This document shows, in pieces, positions 61,101 through 64,000 of a stretch of 64,000 nt of DNA; position 1 is the first letter of the stretch, and every line of letters starts with the position of its first letter. Position numbers and translations under genes: made by a program. Where the stretch lies: assembly GCA_900708905.1 (NCBI GenBank), contig CAADRB010000025.1, positions 1,733,026 through 1,797,025 on the forward strand, in the 5' to 3' direction. The notes below the pieces were generated by a model, which saw only the letters and a list, made by a program, of their open reading frames with translations, made no database searches and was not told the origin of the DNA. The stretch comes from Hymenolepis diminuta. Its lineage: Eukaryota; Platyhelminthes; Cestoda; Cyclophyllidea; Hymenolepididae.

Positions 61101-64000
61101 ACTAACCATAAGTAAAAGTGTGCACCATGACAAATCTCAAATCTAAAAGAAGTTAGAAACCCTTGACACCTTGTCCTCTTCCTTAATCCATCATTGGATT
61201 AAAACAATTTTTCTCGTGTCGTAGTGAATTCTTGTACTTGAGGATCATATTTTTCCTTTAGTATTGTAATAACAAACTATTAGAAAAGTGATAGACTCGT
61301 GTATTGATTATATATAAGCATAGATTCAATTATTATCTACTTTAATATTTTAGAAAATTAATAAATGGGAACGCTTGCAAAATTAAAGAGGATAGTACTT
61401 AAATAGACACTCCTCTTTGGAAACTTATTAGTCAATTCAAGCGATCATTGTGCTTAGTTACTGAATATTAGTAATGTTAAGTAGGCCACACTGGGCAAAG
61501 GCTTTGCTGATTTACTGATTTAAGGTATAGATAATTATATCAAAAAATATATATTCGGAATCAATTACATAAGCATTACATACTTATCATTCACAATTTG
61601 ATTCGGTTAAATACCCTTCATAAGTCTTTAATGTTTCAAATACAATTGGCTAAAATAATTAGACACCGGCAACATATACGGTGAAAACCGCTTTATTAGC
61701 AACCAGAAGTTCCTGACCTAGAAAACGGTAATTGCTTTAAACCATTAACAATAAACACAAAATAGCAGATTCAAAATTTGTGATATAATATTTAAAATGC
61801 ACGGAAATTGGAGTCCAGAGAGAGAAAAATATTATTTACGGTTATCTACCATTAAATCTTGACATTTTTCCACTATTTCAGGCCTACAAACCCTGATTAC
61901 ATTTACGAGGACTATACACCATAGTGTCCATCATTTCTATCATGACCCCAAAAGAGCAGTAGTAGTTTTAAAATAAAATTCGACTTTCTCGAAGCAGCCG
62001 AGTAGCATGAACTTCTTCAAAAGTGGACCGGCCAATGGGACTTCCACGCAGTTCGGTTGTACTTTTGGATGAAGAAGATTCCACACCAGATCCAATCTCT
62101 GCACTATTTCGCCGAATAATCTTGTGAGAAATCTATAAAATTAAGAAAATTAAATTGATTAAATTATTTGAATTTAATAATTTTTAAAAGATGATATTTC
62201 GCATAACATTACAAAATGTTTCTTTTTGTTAAAATAGATATGAACTATTTCCACTTTTAAAAGACAGCTCGGTTTGATCTGAACAAGTGGAAAGTGTTAG
62301 TGAAAACCCGGGCTCAAAATGGGGCAAGTATTCGCAGAAAATTGGACATTAATAATTTTAAAATGGTATGATAAGACGCAGATAATATAAAAATTAATAT
62401 TTTATTTTAATAAACTTGGGATTAAATAACGCCTGTATCATCTATGAAATCAGAATGTTGAAAGAATATTGTGTATTTTAAATTTCTCTTAATGACAGTT
62501 AATGACGACTTAATTGAATTTAGAATATTGCGCCATTTAAAGAAAATAACTATCTCTCATTTAAAGTTCGCGGCAATTAAAATTATTAAATAGAAATAGG
62601 AAGTTAAGTCGAAAATTGCAAAATTTATCGGTAAAGATAAACAAGTTGGATAATTTTAAAAAGTATATTAATAATTAGTCAAAACGAAGGAATTAATGCT
62701 AAAGACAATATTTATCCTTAAAATTAAGTAACTGGTGAATAAGTACTGGAAATTTTGAATTAGAATTCGATCAGTGATCCAAAAATTTGAATTGCGAATT
62801 GTTCACTAAGTGAATGTCCTGCAACCCGAATCCAAAGTTCAAATGAAGTAAGTCTTTTGACGCTCTCGCTCTGACCCCTTCCCTCATCCCTCAATGAAAT
62901 TTCCTAACCCGATTTCGGGTGCTTTCTAATATAAAAATTGGTAAGATTTATCTCTACTGTTGTGTGCTATCATAATTTCATTTTTATTAATGATTGATAT
63001 TATTAAAATGCTTATCAAAATGAGTACAGTTCAGAGGTTTGTAAATATTCTGTTTCTTTAATTTTCAATGGTTGAAGGGCCAAAGAGTTTTGTTTAAATA
63101 ATACCGCCAGAAAACATTTTTCTGAAGTGTAAAATAAGTATTAATGTGGTAACAATGTCCATAAATAGCTCTTCTGTCAATCGAGCTTTACGTCAGTCAG
63201 AACAAATCAATCAGCCATTGCAAGCCATATATTTAATTAAATAATGATTTTACTAATTAATTAAGTTAGCTGAAATATATCCATACCGCAGCGCTTTTAT
63301 TAAGTGTCAAACATTTATTATTTCAATGAGCCAAATTAATTGATAACTGACTTACGGTGGCGTATGAGAGTGGAGCAACAGCCATATTTGCCAGATTTTC
63401 TGGATTCCGGCAAATCACAAAACATAAAGAAGTAGGGGGTTTGAATTTTTTGCCCGAATACCGATGAAGGACACTTAAAAGGCATGATCGGATCAAGGGA
63501 CCAGCGTTTAGATGACTTCGTCCATAAAGAATATGTTCATTGAGCTAAAAGAGGAAATCAATGATGTCACTTTCATCGACAAGTTTATTGATTACTGATG
63601 TTACTACCAGTACTTAATGGAACATCGGATTGTTACCGTGGATGAAAACCGGACAAATTTGTCGTCATTAGAGGGAAAATTTTTCTTTGCTTTAATGGCT
63701 TACCTCGAGTAATTGGTCACCAACTGCAATTCTTCCGTCCACTTCAGCTATACTCCCAGGTCGAAGGCCGCAGACCAAAACAGCCATTTGATTGAGATCC
63801 TTATTTCCACAGAGGGATATCCCAAGGCTCTTGGAGGCTCTTTGGTTTGCTTGAATGGAGGGCTTTTGAAAGGAAGTCACGGGAACTGTGGACGAACTTC
63901 GGTGAGTTTGTGGGACTTGTGCGAATGAAGAATTTTGCTTGTTGACAGCCAGGATTTCTTGAATTTCCTTTATGGTTATTTCCACAATCACGATTTCCCC
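43123..64000 (-). CDS. MPDZ: MPDZ/PATJ (MUPP1)-type multi-PDZ scaffold, 3' part
   Basis: Exons in transcript order: 64000-63704 (cut by the window edge), 63544-63356, 62132-61985 (3' end uncertain), 60797-60699, 55416-55309, 53619-53367, 51699-51260, 50278-49775, 48812-48696 and 43218-43123. They encode about 750 residues and four PDZ domains in the order of vertebrate MPDZ PDZ8-11. PDZ8: KSLGISLCGN, GDQLLE and HILYGRSH. PDZ9: GRNGFGFAIM, then DGTLRAGDRILRV. PDZ10: RPILPGQKTL, SLGISLIGG, then DGRIQPGDRLLAVN. PDZ11: VKKPGRGLGLCIV, an inserted Pro/Ser/Asn-rich loop, DGRIMIGDQILAIN and QGTVSLRLGR. The protein ends 17 residues after that strand, so PDZ11 is the last domain. MPDZ, PATJ and InaD-like proteins gather polarity and junction proteins under the cell membrane. 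The exon at 62132 does not join the next one in frame with a GT donor, and the 51260 exon ends at a GC donor. Identity is firm; MPDZ versus PATJ is not separable from this part. Confidence 0.92.
43219..48695 (-). other. Last MPDZ intron (5.5 kb)
   Basis: Separates the PDZ11 exon ending ATLLK from the final exon starting ASQGTV. It is AT-rich, with short unassigned open frames at 45353, 46989, 47698 and 48138. A segment near 46430 shares GTTAGTAGCTT and AATGTGGA with 53910, a further dispersed-repeat trace. Confidence 0.75.
50570..50730 (-). repeat. Repeat family R1, minus-strand copy H
   Basis: Within the intron upstream of the 50278 exon. Read on the minus strand it has the R1 boxes around AACTGTACAGTATTTGTTAG and the AGTCGAAATGACCTC region. 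It is a diverged copy with approximate ends. Confidence 0.4.
51255..51260 (-). other. GC-type splice donor of an MPDZ intron
   Basis: The exon ends ...ACCTCCCTT followed by GCAAGT, the consensus of GC-AG introns. Every nearby GT would leave the frame in phase 1, whereas the next exon (from 50278, after GACAG) must be entered in phase 0. With the GC donor the PDZ10 strand reads GGCETSL-GVLQVHEIFPEG, as the family expects. Confidence 0.75.
54685..54805 (+). repeat. Repeat family R4, copy 2
   Basis: Partner of 19665-19790: GTTGACCAGGGGTTGGTCACC, GTGTCACAGGATG, AGATCTCTAAC and GCGTTGACGACAG in the same order. It lies in an MPDZ intron, just before the assembly gap. Confidence 0.5.
54987..55036. 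other. Assembly gap (50 Ns)
   Basis: A run of exactly 50 Ns inside an MPDZ intron. The round length suggests a scaffold join of unknown true size. It sits between an R4 copy and an R1 copy, so repeats probably caused the break. Confidence 0.98.
55070..55270 (-). repeat. Repeat family R1, minus-strand copy F
   Basis: On the plus strand it reads AAATCCGAAATCAAATGAAGT, then CTCTTGACACC. These are the reverse complement of the R1 box (TTACTTCATTTGA...CCGG). It lies directly after the assembly gap. Confidence 0.55.
55860..56500 (-). pseudogene. Inactivated Ty3/gypsy-type pol fragment (RNase H tail and integrase)
   Basis: Read on the minus strand, pieces of pol occur in the right order but in different frames. 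An RNase H tail-like segment with NADFTGRSP (near 56445) comes first. The integrase zinc-binding domain follows, with HFHSSHPGINQMKMLARGY and VNCC (56336-56229). Then comes the catalytic core: LELVDSQASWSEVMPL with the first Asp, TVATIRALDRIF and GGFPETPVS, where the second Asp position is altered. An ERFDDTF segment holds the expected Glu near 55918. At least three frame changes and several stops show it is dead. It lies within the MPDZ intron between exons 55416 and 60699, on the same strand as the host gene. No LTRs were found at its ends. Confidence 0.85.
57960..58260 (+). repeat. Repeat family R1, copy D
   Basis: Well matched to copy B: CCCAACAAATGGCAAAGAG, ATTGAAGCGCATTACTTCA, TTTTCGGATTAGGGTTG, ACAATATTTACCAAATGG, TTTGTCTCCGATGTTCAATG and TTTAATCAAGAGG. 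It lies in an MPDZ intron. Confidence 0.65.
58967..59251. other. Coding-like but unassigned segment in an MPDZ intron
   Basis: Overlapping open frames on both strands (plus 58967-59251, minus 59009-59248) in a GC-richer patch. The minus frame (GQYLPVGLATYTIEYAPM, LVVSDVHLDP) looks more protein-like, but I recognise no family and no splice partners. It may be another transposon relic. Confidence 0.3.
61100..61270 (-). repeat. Repeat family R1, minus-strand copy G
   Basis: The plus strand reads GTGCACCATGACAAATCTCAAA, AAGAAGTTAGAAACCCTTGAC and ACCTTGTCCTCTTCC, matching copies E and F. It lies in the MPDZ intron between exons 60797 and 61985. Confidence 0.45.
62740..62980 (-). repeat. Repeat family R1, minus-strand copy E
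   Basis: The plus strand reads CACTAAGTGAATGTCCTGCA, then CCCGAATCCAAAGTTCAAAT and GAAGTAAGTCTTTTGACGC. This is the reverse complement of the R1 core in copy A. It lies in an MPDZ intron. Confidence 0.6.

Noticed and set aside
1..64000. tRNA, rRNA, CRISPR, bacterial operon signals and spliced-leader RNA gene
   Set aside because: I looked for T-loop motifs, regular spaced repeats, Shine-Dalgarno-led gene strings and a leader exon with a donor, and saw none I could support.

Overview
This window is eukaryotic nuclear DNA. It is AT-rich, with intron-split genes, long introns full of degenerate repeats, an assembly gap of 50 Ns (54987-55036) and retrotransposon remnants. I infer a flatworm, most likely a parasitic one (cestode or trematode). 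The reasons are very short introns (34 nt), genes spaced about 100-160 bp apart head to tail behind strong splice acceptors as in spliced-leader operons, and metazoan cilium and cell-polarity genes. The species cannot be fixed from the sequence alone.

Five protein genes could be rebuilt by hand from homology and splice signals. (1) ZMYND10, minus strand 3513-5440, four exons: a dynein-arm assembly factor with a C-terminal MYND zinc finger. (2) Glomulin-like (GLMN), plus strand 8861-10624: a predicted cullin-RING ligase inhibitor in one exon. (3) COQ9, plus strand 10742-22455, seven exons: a mitochondrial lipid-binding protein of quinone synthesis. (4) SYS1, plus strand 22624-23100: a four-span Golgi membrane protein. 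(5) The 3' part of an MPDZ/PATJ (MUPP1) multi-PDZ scaffold gene, minus strand 43123-64000, ten exons, running off the right edge. Its PDZ order matches PDZ8-PDZ11 of vertebrate MPDZ.

GLMN, COQ9 and SYS1 lie head to tail. Only 96 and 158 bp separate each stop codon from the next gene's splice acceptor, with AATAAA signals in between. This looks like a three-gene polycistron resolved by trans-splicing.

The rest is intergenic or intronic. At 23.1-43.1 kb I found no host gene, only a broken gag-like retrotransposon region (29.2-30.6 kb) lying between two copies of a TATA-containing repeat. An intron of the PDZ gene carries an inactivated Ty3/gypsy-type pol fragment (55.86-56.5 kb). At least four dispersed repeat families recur through the window.
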